DNA from: Kushneria konosiri
GTDB taxonomy: Bacteria > Pseudomonadota > Gammaproteobacteria > Pseudomonadales > Halomonadaceae
DNA: 64,000 bases
Assembly: GCF_002155145.1 (NCBI RefSeq)
Contig: NZ_CP021323.1
Location: 1,116,001 to 1,180,000 of the forward strand
Direction: 5' to 3'
Shown: positions 43,913 to 56,301 of the stretch, piece after piece
Layout of the letters: each line of letters starts with the position of its first letter
Position numbering within the stretch: the first letter of the stretch is position 1
Notes under the pieces: generated by a model
Database searches by the model: none
Told to the model about the DNA's origin: nothing
Seen by the model: only the letters and a program-made list of their open reading frames with translations
Position numbers and translations under genes: made by a program

Positions 43913-45193
43913 TCAGGAGCGTGCGCCCTGAACTGCCATGGCCAGCTGCTCGGCGGCCACGTCGCTGGGCATGTCGCTGTTGACGAACGAGGAGACGATG
44001 TCAAAAACCGCATTTTTCACGCTCGCAGGCGCAGCATAACCATGTGCCATGCTGCCCATCAGCGTGTTGCTCTCGGCAGCCGTTTTCACCTGCTCGTAAC
44101 CGCGCTGGGCACAGGCATCCAGCTTGTCGGCGGCGAGGTCGGTACGCGCTGGCACCGAGCCCTTGAGCTGGCTGAAGGTGATCTGGAACTCCGGCGAGCC
44201 GATGATTTCGGCCATGGTGCGCTGCATCGCCTGCTGCTGTTTATCATCGGTCTTGAACATGATCATCAGATCGCTGTTGAAGGTCACCGCGTCCTGCGTG
44301 CCCGGCGTACGGAAGCACATGAAATCCTGCTCCGGCTTGAGCCCGGCATTGAGGAACTCGCCCTTGGCCCAGTCGCCCATGATCTGATAGAGCGCGTCAC
44401 CATTGATGACCATCGCGGTGGCCAGGTTCCAGTCACGGCCCGGGGAGTTGTCATCCTTGTACTGCAAAAGCTCCCGGAAGCGATCAAACGACCTGATCAT
44501 GGTGTCGGAATCAAGCGCTTCGGGGTCAAGATCGATCATGGCCTTGCGATAGAAGTCGGCACCGCCGGTGGCCAGCACCACGTTTTCAAACACGGTCGCG
44601 TCCTGCCACGGCTGTCCGCCGTAGGCCAGACCGGTATGACCAGCGTCCTGGGCCTTCTTCATCGAGGCCATGAACTCTTCCCAGGTGTTGGGCTGCTGGA
44701 TGCCGAGCTCATCCATCATCGATTTGTTGGCCCACACCCAGTTGGTGGAGTGAATCTCGAACGGCGCGGCAATCCAGTGACCGTCGCTTTTGGCGAACTG
44801 CTGGATCGGCTGCGGGAAGACCTCATCCCAGTTGCCGGCCTTTGCCACGTCATCCAGCGAACTCAATGCATCGCGGTCAGCCCAGTCCTGAGCGTCGTAG
44901 CCCAATACCTGCGCCGCCGTAGGAGGATTGTTCGACGTGATACGCGAGCGCAGCACGGCCATCGCGTTGGTACCCGCACCGCCCGCGACCGGCATGTTCT
45001 TCCAGCCGATGCCGTCGTCGGCCAGCTGATCCTTGAGCGCGCCCAGGGCCTTGGCCTCACCGCCGGAGGTCCACCAGTTGAGTACTTCAACCTCGCCCTT
45101 GCCGGTGCTCTCCTGAGCGAAAGCCGTCGACGACAGCGCAACGGCCAGCGGTATTGCACCCGCCATCAGGTATTTATTGAGTCTTGTGATCAT
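43913..45193 (-). CDS. sugar ABC transporter substrate-binding protein (glucose GtsA-like)
   Basis: A 426-residue periplasmic protein with signal peptide (MITRLNKYLMAGAIPLAVAL SSTAFA) and a family 1 extracellular solute-binding fold (VEVLNWWTSGGEAKALGALK ... PFEIHSTNWVWANKSMMDEL). The start and the WWTSGGEAKA sequence resemble Pseudomonas glucose-binding proteins, so glucose, mannose or a glucoside is likely. AAGGGA precedes the ATG at 45193. It is the first gene of the transporter operon. Confidence 0.93.
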   Translation of the reverse strand: MITRLNKYLMAGAIPLAVALSSTAFAQESTGKGEVEVLNWWTSGGEAKALGALKDQLADDGIGWKNMPVAGGAGTNAMAVLRSRITSNNPPTAAQVLGYDAQDWADRDALSSLDDVAKAGNWDEVFPQPIQQFAKSDGHWIAAPFEIHSTNWVWANKSMMDELGIQQPNTWEEFMASMKKAQDAGHTGLAYGGQPWQDATVFENVVLATGGADFYRKAMIDLDPEALDSDTMIRSFDRFRELLQYKDDNSPGRDWNLATAMVINGDALYQIMGDWAKGEFLNAGLKPEQDFMCFRTPGTQDAVTFNSDLMIMFKTDDKQQQAMQRTMAEIIGSPEFQITFSQLKGSVPARTDLAADKLDACAQRGYEQVKTAAESNTLMGSMAHGYAAPASVKNAVFDIVSSFVNSDMPSDVAAEQLAMAVQGARS

Positions 45194-45476
45194 TGGGATG
45201 TCCCTTGTCTTGTTGTTGAGGCGGGTCGATATCGTGCTCGGGGGGACCCACGAGGTCGGGCGCAAACGTGGGCGGTAAAGAACTATTACTCAGGCATTAG
45301 CGGGTCACAATACAACCATCGACGCAGGGCCTTGAGCCGTCTCTCGCATCTCAGGGGCGATAAATGGCGGCAGGGTGACAAGCGCTGATGCCGTACTGGC
45401 TTTTATGCGTCGCCCATGGATGTGATCGGCCGGGCACCGTGGCATGATCACTCCCTTTCCCTGACATGGAGACATC

Positions 45477-46340
45477 ATGGTGCAGCAGCCTCCCATCACC
45501 GCGCCGGCGCCCCTGGTCTGTTTTCAGGGCAACTGTGCCGGGCGCAACACCCTGGGCATGGCCGGCGCACTGGCGCTTGCTCGGCATCTGGCCCGGCATC
45601 TGGAGATTCCGCTTCAGACGCTCGGGGCGCCGGGGCGCGCGCTACCGGGCGGCTGGGAGCAGGTGCTGGAGGCCATTACACCCGATTTCATCTCGATGGG
45701 TCGCTATCTGGAAAAGAGCCTGATCACAGGGAAACACCCGGTACTGACCATGAGCCGCTGCGCCGGCGGACTGGCGACCCTGCCCGTGGTCGCGCGTCAG
45801 CACCCCGGCGCCTGCATTGTCTGGCTGGATGCTCACGGCGATCTCAACACACCACGGACGACCGGATCAGGCTATCTCGGCGGCATGGTGATTGCCGGGG
45901 CCGCCGGACTCTGGGACAGCGGTCTGGGCAGTGATCTGAGTCTGGATCAGGTGGTTCTGGCCGGCGCCCATCAGCTCGACCCCGACGAGCAGGCCCTGAT
46001 CGATGATGGGCTGGTCTACCACCTGCCCCCTTCTGAATTGAGCGCCGAGACGCTACGCCAGGCCATCAACGGTCGCCCGGTCTATATCCACCTGGACTGC
46101 GACGTTCTCGATGCAGGCGTAGTGCCCACCGATTATCAGGTCGAAGGCGGACTCTCACCGGAGGCACTCGGTGCCTTGATGACCGCCCTGTGTGAAGAAA
46201 ACGTCATCGGCATGGAGATTGCCGAGCTCGAATCCCACTGGCCAAACCAGTCGGAACCGGCCGATCTGACGACACTGGTCGAGATACTGGCGCCGCTGGC
46301 CAAAAGGCTCTTGTCCGTTGATGCACCATGCGCGCCCTGA
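45477..46340 (+). CDS. arginase/agmatinase/formiminoglutamase-fold protein
   Basis: A 287-residue ureohydrolase-fold protein. Two manganese motifs are clear: WLDAHGDLNTP (Asp, His, Asp near residue 120) and HLDCDVLDAG (two Asp near 205). The first motif, normally GGDHS with a metal-binding His, reads RCAGGLATL here, so one ligand is absent and the catalytic role is open. A divergent or amidohydrolase-like function is possible. Its 3' end overlaps the exonuclease gene start by 13 bases, so they are coupled. Confidence 0.8.
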   Translation: MVQQPPITAPAPLVCFQGNCAGRNTLGMAGALALARHLARHLEIPLQTLGAPGRALPGGWEQVLEAITPDFISMGRYLEKSLITGKHPVLTMSRCAGGLATLPVVARQHPGACIVWLDAHGDLNTPRTTGSGYLGGMVIAGAAGLWDSGLGSDLSLDQVVLAGAHQLDPDEQALIDDGLVYHLPPSELSAETLRQAINGRPVYIHLDCDVLDAGVVPTDYQVEGGLSPEALGALMTALCEENVIGMEIAELESHWPNQSEPADLTTLVEILAPLAKRLLSVDAPCAP

Positions 46341-47083
46341 TCCACGACTTTGAAACGTCCGGCGGCCGGGCTCGCGACTGCGGCGTGGTACAGCTGGCCG
46401 TGCTGGGAGGCGAGCTGGAAAGCGACGGTGTTTTTGATCAACAGTGGCAGTCAAGCGAGTGCTATCACCCGGGCGGGCCGATCGATCCGGCGACCACTCG
46501 GGTGCATGGCTTTCATGACAGGGATGTCGCGCACTGCCCTGACTATCGCCATGCCATCCCGCAGGTCTATCGCGAGGCCGCCCGCCAGGGGTTTGATGCG
46601 CTGGTGATCGGCTACAGCAATACCGGTTTCGACAACGTGATCGCGCGCCGGCTGGGCTGTCGTCCAGGGCGCAGCCTGGATCTGTTCATTCCCGCCTATC
46701 GGCTCAAAAAGCGCGACGGTCTGGTAAGCGCTTCACTGGGCAACATGTATCGCGAACTGACCGGTGACGAACCGACCCACGCCCACGATGCGCTCTTTGA
46801 TGTGACCATGACCGCAGCGCTGGTCCCGCCGCTGATGGCGCGCTTTGGTTTTACCGAATTTTCCCCCTTTCTCGACTGGGCCACCACCGGACAGCCCGTG
46901 CCCGGCATGCGTCTACGCCATGGCCCTGCACGCGGACACACCATCGAATCACTCGATGATGGCGCTCTGATCCAGGCGCTGACCGGCTGGCGCGGTGGCA
47001 GTATCGATGTGCTGGCCTCGCTCGAGGCTGAATACGCCAGACGTAGATTATCGAAAAAACCCATTCAGTCCCGTCTTTTCTAA
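46328..47083 (+). CDS. DEDDh 3'-5' exonuclease (DnaQ / ExoI-like)
   Basis: A 251-residue exonuclease with the DEDDh residues: HDFETSG (Asp and Glu at about 7 and 9), GYSNTGFDNVIAR (Asp near 102) and THAHDALFDVTMTAA (His and Asp near 150). The HDFET opening and the ordering resemble the N-terminal domain of exonuclease I (SbcB), but the protein is only half as long and lacks its SH3 and C-terminal parts. It probably degrades single-stranded DNA or RNA. It overlaps the arginase-like gene. Confidence 0.85.
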   Translation: MRALIHDFETSGGRARDCGVVQLAVLGGELESDGVFDQQWQSSECYHPGGPIDPATTRVHGFHDRDVAHCPDYRHAIPQVYREAARQGFDALVIGYSNTGFDNVIARRLGCRPGRSLDLFIPAYRLKKRDGLVSASLGNMYRELTGDEPTHAHDALFDVTMTAALVPPLMARFGFTEFSPFLDWATTGQPVPGMRLRHGPARGHTIESLDDGALIQALTGWRGGSIDVLASLEAEYARRRLSKKPIQSRLF

Positions 47084-47104
47084 AAAAGCTGTATTTATAG
47101 CAGC
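47082..47104 (-). terminator. terminator overlapping the stop of the OLD-type gene
   Basis: GCTG and CAGC flank TATTTATA; on the minus strand six T follow. The stem includes the stop codon of the ATPase gene. It is short but placed as expected. Confidence 0.6.
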
Positions 47105-48878
47105 CCCTTCAAAAAAACAAAAAAATCTGTCCTATCGATAGCCTTACTTCTCTTATAAAGTTTACTATTCACAGTTTCTGAAGATAAACCATAAAGTTGC
47201 AACTGGTTTTTAACACTTGCCATAAGGACTTTCCCATGGCAATTTTCAAAGCTTATATTTTCGTCACCACTTTGAGGTAGCCATTTGTTCCTTTTAGGTG
47301 CATTTCTTGGCAGCCCAAAACAAATTGCTTTTTCTTTGACTCTCTGCGATCCGTATATTTGGCTTTCTATTTTTTCTCTAGCTCTATCTATTTTTATAGG
47401 CAACTTATGCCTTTTCTGCTTTATAGCTTCAATAACTATTGAAGAAGCCTCTTCATCGCTCAAGCTTAAAACTTCAGAAAGATGATCGCTTTGGCAAAAG
47501 TAATGCTCCATATCATTATAATCTGTCATAATTTCATAAATTATAGAACTATTCGCATTCTCAATTTCCAGCCACTCATTAAATCTATTTTTTTCGAAAT
47601 TCACTTCACCTTCAGTTCTAAAATCTCTATCTCTATGTATCACTATAAAAACATTTTCTATCTTGTCAGATAGCAAAACTGCTAGTCTACGAGCAGCAGC
47701 AAGATTTTCACAGCCATTATATGACAAAAAAGCCACATTATCTTTGAACCCTGAACTTTCTAAGTACTCTCGAATAAAGAATTGATCTTTATCTTCCGTT
47801 AACAGGATTATTTTAGTTGTTTTCTCAAACAACGACTTTCCAAAACCAAGTGCTCCTATTTCTGTAAGAAGCGGTGTCAGCTTATCAGAAGAATTCTCAA
47901 TTCTGGACCCACTATCCAACCAAACCAACGAGCAGTTATCATGGTTTTCGATAAGATTCATCAGATGAGGAGAATGAGTTGCAAGTATTATCTGAGTACT
48001 ACCTTCTTTCGAAAGTTCGCTTAGTGCTAAAAACAGCTTATTCTGGCTGTCAGCGTGTAGATGAGCGTCTGGTTCATCTAACACCAACACTTTTGGCATA
48101 AAGAAACAAGCATATGCAAAAATCTGTATAACCTGTAAAACACCTGTCGCTGCTAAATCTATCGGTATTGAGTTACCTTTATTAGAAACGTAAACCTCGA
48201 TGAAATGATCGACGTCTATGTCATAAGCAACTTCAACTTCCATTCCTGGATAGCAGGAATTCAAAAAGGCGTAAAACCTTCTCCTTTTTTCAGCGACATC
48301 GAACACGTGATAAAGAATAGATCTCAGATATAAATTTGAATCTCCATGCATAGCTAAATGGCGCAACGCGCCTTGTGTTTTAAGCTCTTCGCTCCGAGCC
48401 AAACCAGAAAGGCCGGGAACCAGTACCGAAAACATATTTATGTGGCTGCTCAAAGTATCTGCAAAAATTAAGCTTCCCTTTGTTGCTAAAGATAAATTAG
48501 CATTTTTTCCTCTTTTCACTTCTACGCTATATTCTAAACTGCTTTGTTCTTCATCTAACTCATATTCGAATTTTATAGAAAAACCCGTTTGTTGAGTCGC
48601 TGGAGCCCCTTTCTTTAAATCAAGAATATTTTTTGTAGGTCTATATGGCACATCTTCATTTGAAAGTGATTTAGCAAAGTCGGGGCTACCATTTTTTTAT
48701 CTATACGTTTTCTAGCTCCTTGCATCAAAGAAGCTACTACCTGCACTGCTTGCAAAACACTACTTTTCCCGCTTCCATTTGCTCCAACAATACAAGTAAT
48801 TGGCTTCGTTTCTATTTCCACAAAACTTATTTTCTTAAAATTTTCAACCTTTATTTTTTTTAAAGAGATGTTGGACAT
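47095..48878 (-). pseudogene. OLD-type AAA ATPase/TOPRIM nuclease, frameshifted, AT-rich
   Basis: Two frames give one protein of about 594 residues. The N-terminus (VENFKKISFVEIETKPITC, then VGANGSGKSSVLQA) is an SMC/RecF-like Walker A. After a seven-A run near 48703-48709 it moves frame; one extra A restores DKKNGSPDFAKSLSNEDVPY. The second frame has the Walker B region (MPKVLVLDEPDAHLHADSQN), H-loop (LATHSPHL) and a TOPRIM domain (ILLTEDKDQF ... IVIHRDRDF). OLD-family nucleases act in phage defence. The gene is far richer in A+T than all neighbours, so it was probably acquired, and inserted next to gyrB. Confidence 0.85.
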
Positions 48879-48930
48879 TTGGCACCATAAATATTTTATC
48901 TTAATAAGGATATTCTTATTAAAAATCGCT

Positions 48931-48958
48931 AAAAAAGGATAGCTTTTGGCTATCCCTT
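48931..48958 (-). terminator. terminator of gyrB
   Basis: GGATAGC and GCTATCC pair around TTTTG; the minus strand ends in six T, 27 bases after the gyrB stop. Confidence 0.9.
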
Positions 48959-48984
48959 TAAACTAAAAAATCGTGCTTCTCTGA

Positions 48985-52513
<3,529 letters not shown>

Positions 52514-52606
52514 GACGATCCCGAAGGGACGCGCGCCCGGCCGAAGCCGGGCGCTGACGTGGCAGACAGGCTGACAGATGGTTTGACAGGCGATGTTGCA
52601 AAAACG

Positions 52607-53710
52607 TCAGAGCCGCATCGGCATGACGACATACATGGCATCGCCGCCGCCGGGCGCTTCCAGCAGCGCACTGCTGTTGGGATCGGACAGCGTCAGCTGG
52701 ACCTGATCGGTGTCCAGCACGCTGAGCACATCGATCAGATAGCCGACGTTAAAACCGATCTCCAGCGCGCTGCCGCTGTAGTCGATCGCCACGTTCTCTT
52801 CAGCCTCTTCCTGCTCGGGGTTATTGGCCAGCACTCGCAGGTTGCCCGCTTCCAGATTGAGGCGCACGCCACGGTACTTCTCGTTGGAGAGGATGGCGGT
52901 ACGCGAGAGCACCTGACGCAGCTCGCCGCGCTGGGCCAGAATCTGCTTGTCGCCGCCCTTGGGAATGACCCGCTCGTAGTCGGGGAACTTGCCGTCGACC
53001 AGTCGCGAGGTAAAGGTGTAGGCCCCGGTGCGCACGCGCAGATGGCTGGCGCCCAGCATCAGCGTGATCGGCTCGTCGCTGTCATCGAGCAGACGCGAGA
53101 GCTCGACCACGCCCTTGCGCGGTAGAATCAGACGTTGCGGCTCCTCGAGCGAAATATCGGCACTGCGCGAGCAGACCGCCAGACGGTGGCCGTCGGTGGC
53201 CACGGTGCGAACCAGATGATCGCGCAGCTCGATGAGCATGCCGTTGAGATAATAGCGCACGTCCTGCTGCGCCATCGCAAAGCCGGTGGCATCGATGAGC
53301 TGCTTGAGCGTGCGGCGCGGCAGGGTCAGTTTGGTACTGCCCTGGCCTTCGTCGATGCTGGGAAATTCAGCGGCCGGCAGGGTCGACAGCGTAAAGCGTG
53401 AGCGTCCCGAACGCAGCAGTGCCCGGCCCTCTTCGATGGCCAGGGTAATCTCGGACTGATCGGGTAGCGACTTGCAGATGTCCATCAGCTTGCGGGCCGG
53501 CACGGTCACCGCACCGCTCTCCTCGACGCTCGAGGGCGCCACGCGACCGATCAGCTCGACCTCGAGATCGGTACCGGTCAGCGACAGCTCGTCATCGCTG
53601 ACCGTTAATAAAACATTGGAGAGCACCGGCAGGGTCTGACGGCGCTCAACCACGCCCGCTACCAGCGATAGCGGGCGCAGCAGGGCTTCACGCAAAATGG
53701 AAAATTTCAT
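52607..53710 (-). CDS. dnaN: DNA polymerase III sliding clamp (beta subunit)
   Basis: The 367-residue beta clamp gives DNA polymerase III its processivity. It opens MKFSILREALLRPLSLVAGV and ends with the conserved VVMPMRL tail that lines the partner-binding pocket. Three repeats of the clamp fold are recognisable. It follows dnaA by 95 bases. Confidence 0.99.
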   Translation of the reverse strand: MKFSILREALLRPLSLVAGVVERRQTLPVLSNVLLTVSDDELSLTGTDLEVELIGRVAPSSVEESGAVTVPARKLMDICKSLPDQSEITLAIEEGRALLRSGRSRFTLSTLPAAEFPSIDEGQGSTKLTLPRRTLKQLIDATGFAMAQQDVRYYLNGMLIELRDHLVRTVATDGHRLAVCSRSADISLEEPQRLILPRKGVVELSRLLDDSDEPITLMLGASHLRVRTGAYTFTSRLVDGKFPDYERVIPKGGDKQILAQRGELRQVLSRTAILSNEKYRGVRLNLEAGNLRVLANNPEQEEAEENVAIDYSGSALEIGFNVGYLIDVLSVLDTDQVQLTLSDPNSSALLEAPGGGDAMYVVMPMRL

Positions 53711-53805
53711 GGGGCTCCACTCTTTTCAGGCTCTTGTTCCGGCCACAGTGTTGTCATGTCGATGACCGCTGATGATGTACGCGGCATGCGCCGAACGCTT
53801 GATCA

Positions 53806-55353
53806 TCAGCTGGTCAGAAGACGCAGCAGGTTCTTGTAGTCTTCGCGGATATCGGAGTTTTCCTCACGCAGCTCCACCACCTTGCGACAGGCGTGCAGCA
53901 CCGTGGTGTGGTCACGACCGCCAAAGGCATCGCCGATTTCAGGCAGACTGTGGTTGGTCAGCTCCTTGGCCAGCGCCATGGCGACCTGCCGCGGGCGGGC
54001 TACCGAGCGTGAGCGGCGCTTGGAGTGCAGATCGGCCACCTTGATCTTGTAGTACTCCGCCACGGTACGCTGGATATTATCCACACCGACCTGCTTGTCC
54101 TGCAGTGCCAGCAGATCCTTGAGCGACTCGCGGATGAACTCCTGGTTGATCGGCTGGCCCATGAAGTGGGAGTCGGCGATCACCTTCTTGAGCGCACCTT
54201 CCAGTTCACGAACGTTGGAGCGGATTTTCTGAGCGATGAAAAACGCCGCATCGTGCGGCAGATCCGCCTTCGCCTGCTCGGCCTTTTTCATGAGAATCGC
54301 CACGCGGGTTTCAAGCTCCGGCGGCTCGATGGCGACCGTCAGACCCCAGCCAAAACGCGATTTCAGACGCTCCTCGACCCCACTGATCTCCTTGGGGTAG
54401 CGATCCGAGGTCAGAATCATCTGCTGACCGCCTTCCAGCAGGGCATTAAAGGTATGGAAGAACTCCTCCTGGGAGCGCTCCTTGCCGGCAAAGAACTGGA
54501 TGTCATCGATCAACAGCGCATCCACGCTGCGATAAAAGCGCTTGAAATCGTTGATGGCGTTGAGCTGCAACGCCTTGACCATGTCGGCCACGAAGCGCTC
54601 GGAATGCAGATAGACCACCCGGGCGTTATCACGAAGGCCGGCCAGGTGATTGCCCACTGCGTGCATCAAATGCGTTTTACCCAGCCCCACGCCGCCATAC
54701 AGAAACAGCGGGTTATAGGCACCACCGGGATTTTCGGCCACCTGGCGCGACGCGGCCCGCGCCAGCTGGTTGGATTTACCTTCGACAAAGGTTTCGAAGG
54801 TAAAGCCCGGGTTGAGCCCGCTTTGATGGCGGATGCTGCCCTCGACCTGCACCTGGCGTTCGCCGCTGTCGCTGCGCCGTCCGCCCGTGGTATTGCCCGA
54901 AGGCGGCGCCGCAGGAATTTCGCGCTCGTCCTGATAGTCGCCGCGCGGAGAAGTCGGCGGCGAGGGCGGCATGGGCGCCGAGGACGTTCGTGTCACGCCC
55001 GCAGACCAGCTCTCCGGTGCCGGCTGCCCGGCACCGGACTGCGGCGCGGCGCTGCCTGACTCGCCGGAGGCGGCAGGCTTCGGCGCAGGATTGGACACGG
55101 TTCGGCGGCTACCGATATCCAGCGAGACCTTGGGCGGACGGCCCTGGGCCAGTTCGCGCATCAGTTCGTTAATGCGCTTTAAATACTTGTCATTGACCCA
55201 GTCACGCACAAAGCGATTGGGGGCCAGCAGGGAGAGTTCGTGGTCACTGGAACCGCTTTCGGCCTGCAGGGGACGGATCCAGGTGTTGAACTGCTGAGAG
55301 CTCAATTCATCCTGTAAATAGTCAAGACATTGCTGCCAGAGAGCGATGGACAC
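53806..55353 (-). CDS. dnaA: chromosomal replication initiator DnaA
   Basis: The 515-residue AAA+ initiator binds DnaA boxes and opens oriC. Domain I ([20 protein letters not shown]) is followed by a long low-complexity Pro/Ser/Gly linker (about 85-160), then Walker [17 protein letters not shown], Walker [14 protein letters not shown] and the domain IV DNA-binding signature [16 protein letters not shown]. The linker makes it somewhat longer than the E. coli protein (467). The origin with DnaA boxes lies just upstream. Confidence 0.99.
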   Translation of the reverse strand: MSIALWQQCLDYLQDELSSQQFNTWIRPLQAESGSSDHELSLLAPNRFVRDWVNDKYLKRINELMRELAQGRPPKVSLDIGSRRTVSNPAPKPAASGESGSAAPQSGAGQPAPESWSAGVTRTSSAPMPPSPPTSPRGDYQDEREIPAAPPSGNTTGGRRSDSGERQVQVEGSIRHQSGLNPGFTFETFVEGKSNQLARAASRQVAENPGGAYNPLFLYGGVGLGKTHLMHAVGNHLAGLRDNARVVYLHSERFVADMVKALQLNAINDFKRFYRSVDALLIDDIQFFAGKERSQEEFFHTFNALLEGGQQMILTSDRYPKEISGVEERLKSRFGWGLTVAIEPPELETRVAILMKKAEQAKADLPHDAAFFIAQKIRSNVRELEGALKKVIADSHFMGQPINQEFIRESLKDLLALQDKQVGVDNIQRTVAEYYKIKVADLHSKRRSRSVARPRQVAMALAKELTNHSLPEIGDAFGGRDHTTVLHACRKVVELREENSDIREDYKNLLRLLTS

Positions 55354-55399
55354 ACGCGACCTCTATTGATGGTGAGTCTTGCAAATGGGGCGATAGTGT

Positions 55400-55600
55400 A
55401 ACGCCCGTGCACCAGGTTATCCACACCGTGATGGCGCGCCAAACCTCCTGTGGGTAACCTTGTGCTCGCTGTTCTGGCCTCTCAGCTTCGCACGGCGGGC
55501 CCTGAAAAAAAGATGCGATCGCCTTGTGCACAAAGTTATGCACAAAATGATCGTTTTCTTGCGTGGATAAAAATTGCACGTCTTCGTTGAATTCTCTAGA
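55400..55600. other. putative chromosomal replication origin (oriC)
   Basis: The gap between dnaA and rpmH holds several DnaA boxes: TTATCCACA at 55417-55425 (perfect), TGTGGGTAA at 55449-55457 (TTACCCACA reversed), TTGTGCACAA at 55524-55533, TTATGCACA at 55536-55544 and CGTGGATAA at 55562-55570. This is the usual oriC place in Pseudomonas-like gammaproteobacteria. The dnaA and rpmH promoters must also lie here. No long AT-rich unwinding element is obvious. Confidence 0.8.
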
Positions 55601-55685
55601 ATCCCGGCTCTTGACCCCCGTGCGCCTCGATTTTGAGGGCATCGGTGTCACCGATCACTCAAGTCTCAATTCGGGAATCGCAACC

Positions 55686-55820
55686 ATGAAACGTACTTTC
55701 CAGCCCAGCGTGCTCAAGCGCAAGCGTAACCACGGCTTTCGCGCTCGCATGGCCACCAAGAACGGCCGTCAGGTCATTTCGCGTCGCCGTGCCAAGGGTC
55801 GCAAGCGCCTGAGTGCCTGA
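55686..55820 (+). CDS. rpmH: 50S ribosomal protein L34
   Basis: The complete 44-residue L34 protein ([20 protein letters not shown] ... [12 protein letters not shown]), very basic and identical in pattern to gammaproteobacterial L34. It is part of the large ribosomal subunit. It begins the operon with rnpA and yidC running away from dnaA. Confidence 0.99.
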   Translation: MKRTFQPSVLKRKRNHGFRARMATKNGRQVISRRRAKGRKRLSA

Positions 55821-55845
55821 TCCCTCGACAGGATCGGTCCAGCTT

Positions 55846-56223
55846 ATGACCAATCAGGGATTTCCCCGCGGTCTTAGAATTCTGACCGCCGGGGAATACC
55901 GTCATGTTTTCGAACATGCCAGTTTTAGAATTCACGGCAAGGGCCTTCTCGCACTCGCCACACCGAACGATCTCGGTCACGTTCGGGTGGGGCTGGTATT
56001 CAGCAAGAAGAACGTACGCCGAGCCGTGGATCGCAACCGTCTCAAGCGCTTGACTCGAGAATCGGTGCGACTGCGCCAGCAGTGGCTGCCAGCCGTGGAT
56101 ATCGTTGTGCTGTCACGCAGGGGCGTTCACGAGATCGACTCGGAAACGCTGGCCAGACAGCTTCACGGTATGTGGCGACGTCTTGAAAAGGACGTCAAGC
56201 GCCAGCCGGAACATCAGCAATAA
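55846..56223 (+). CDS. rnpA: ribonuclease P protein component
   Basis: The 125-residue protein helps the RNase P RNA to process tRNA 5' ends. The signature KKNVRRAVDRNRLKRLTRES (RNR motif) is present at about residues 53-72. ATG 55846 (MTNQGFPRGLRILTAGEYRH) gives the family-typical opening; a GTG at 55813 overlapping rpmH is an alternative. It is followed by yidC after only 78 bases. Confidence 0.97.
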   Translation: MTNQGFPRGLRILTAGEYRHVFEHASFRIHGKGLLALATPNDLGHVRVGLVFSKKNVRRAVDRNRLKRLTRESVRLRQQWLPAVDIVVLSRRGVHEIDSETLARQLHGMWRRLEKDVKRQPEHQQ

Positions 56224-56301
56224 TACGAGGCGCGACGAACCGTCGAGTGCGACCCGTCGTTTTCTTGCGCCGCGTCGACATTTTCCCACCGGGCAATCCC
56301 A

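Noticed and set aside
43754-45388. A 544-codon open frame opposite the sugar-binding protein gene
   Set aside because: The minus-strand gene has signal peptide, operon context and family motifs; the plus frame has none.
56224-56301. A hidden yidD between rnpA and yidC
   Set aside because: Only 78 bases are available and no frame with YidD features exists on either strand.
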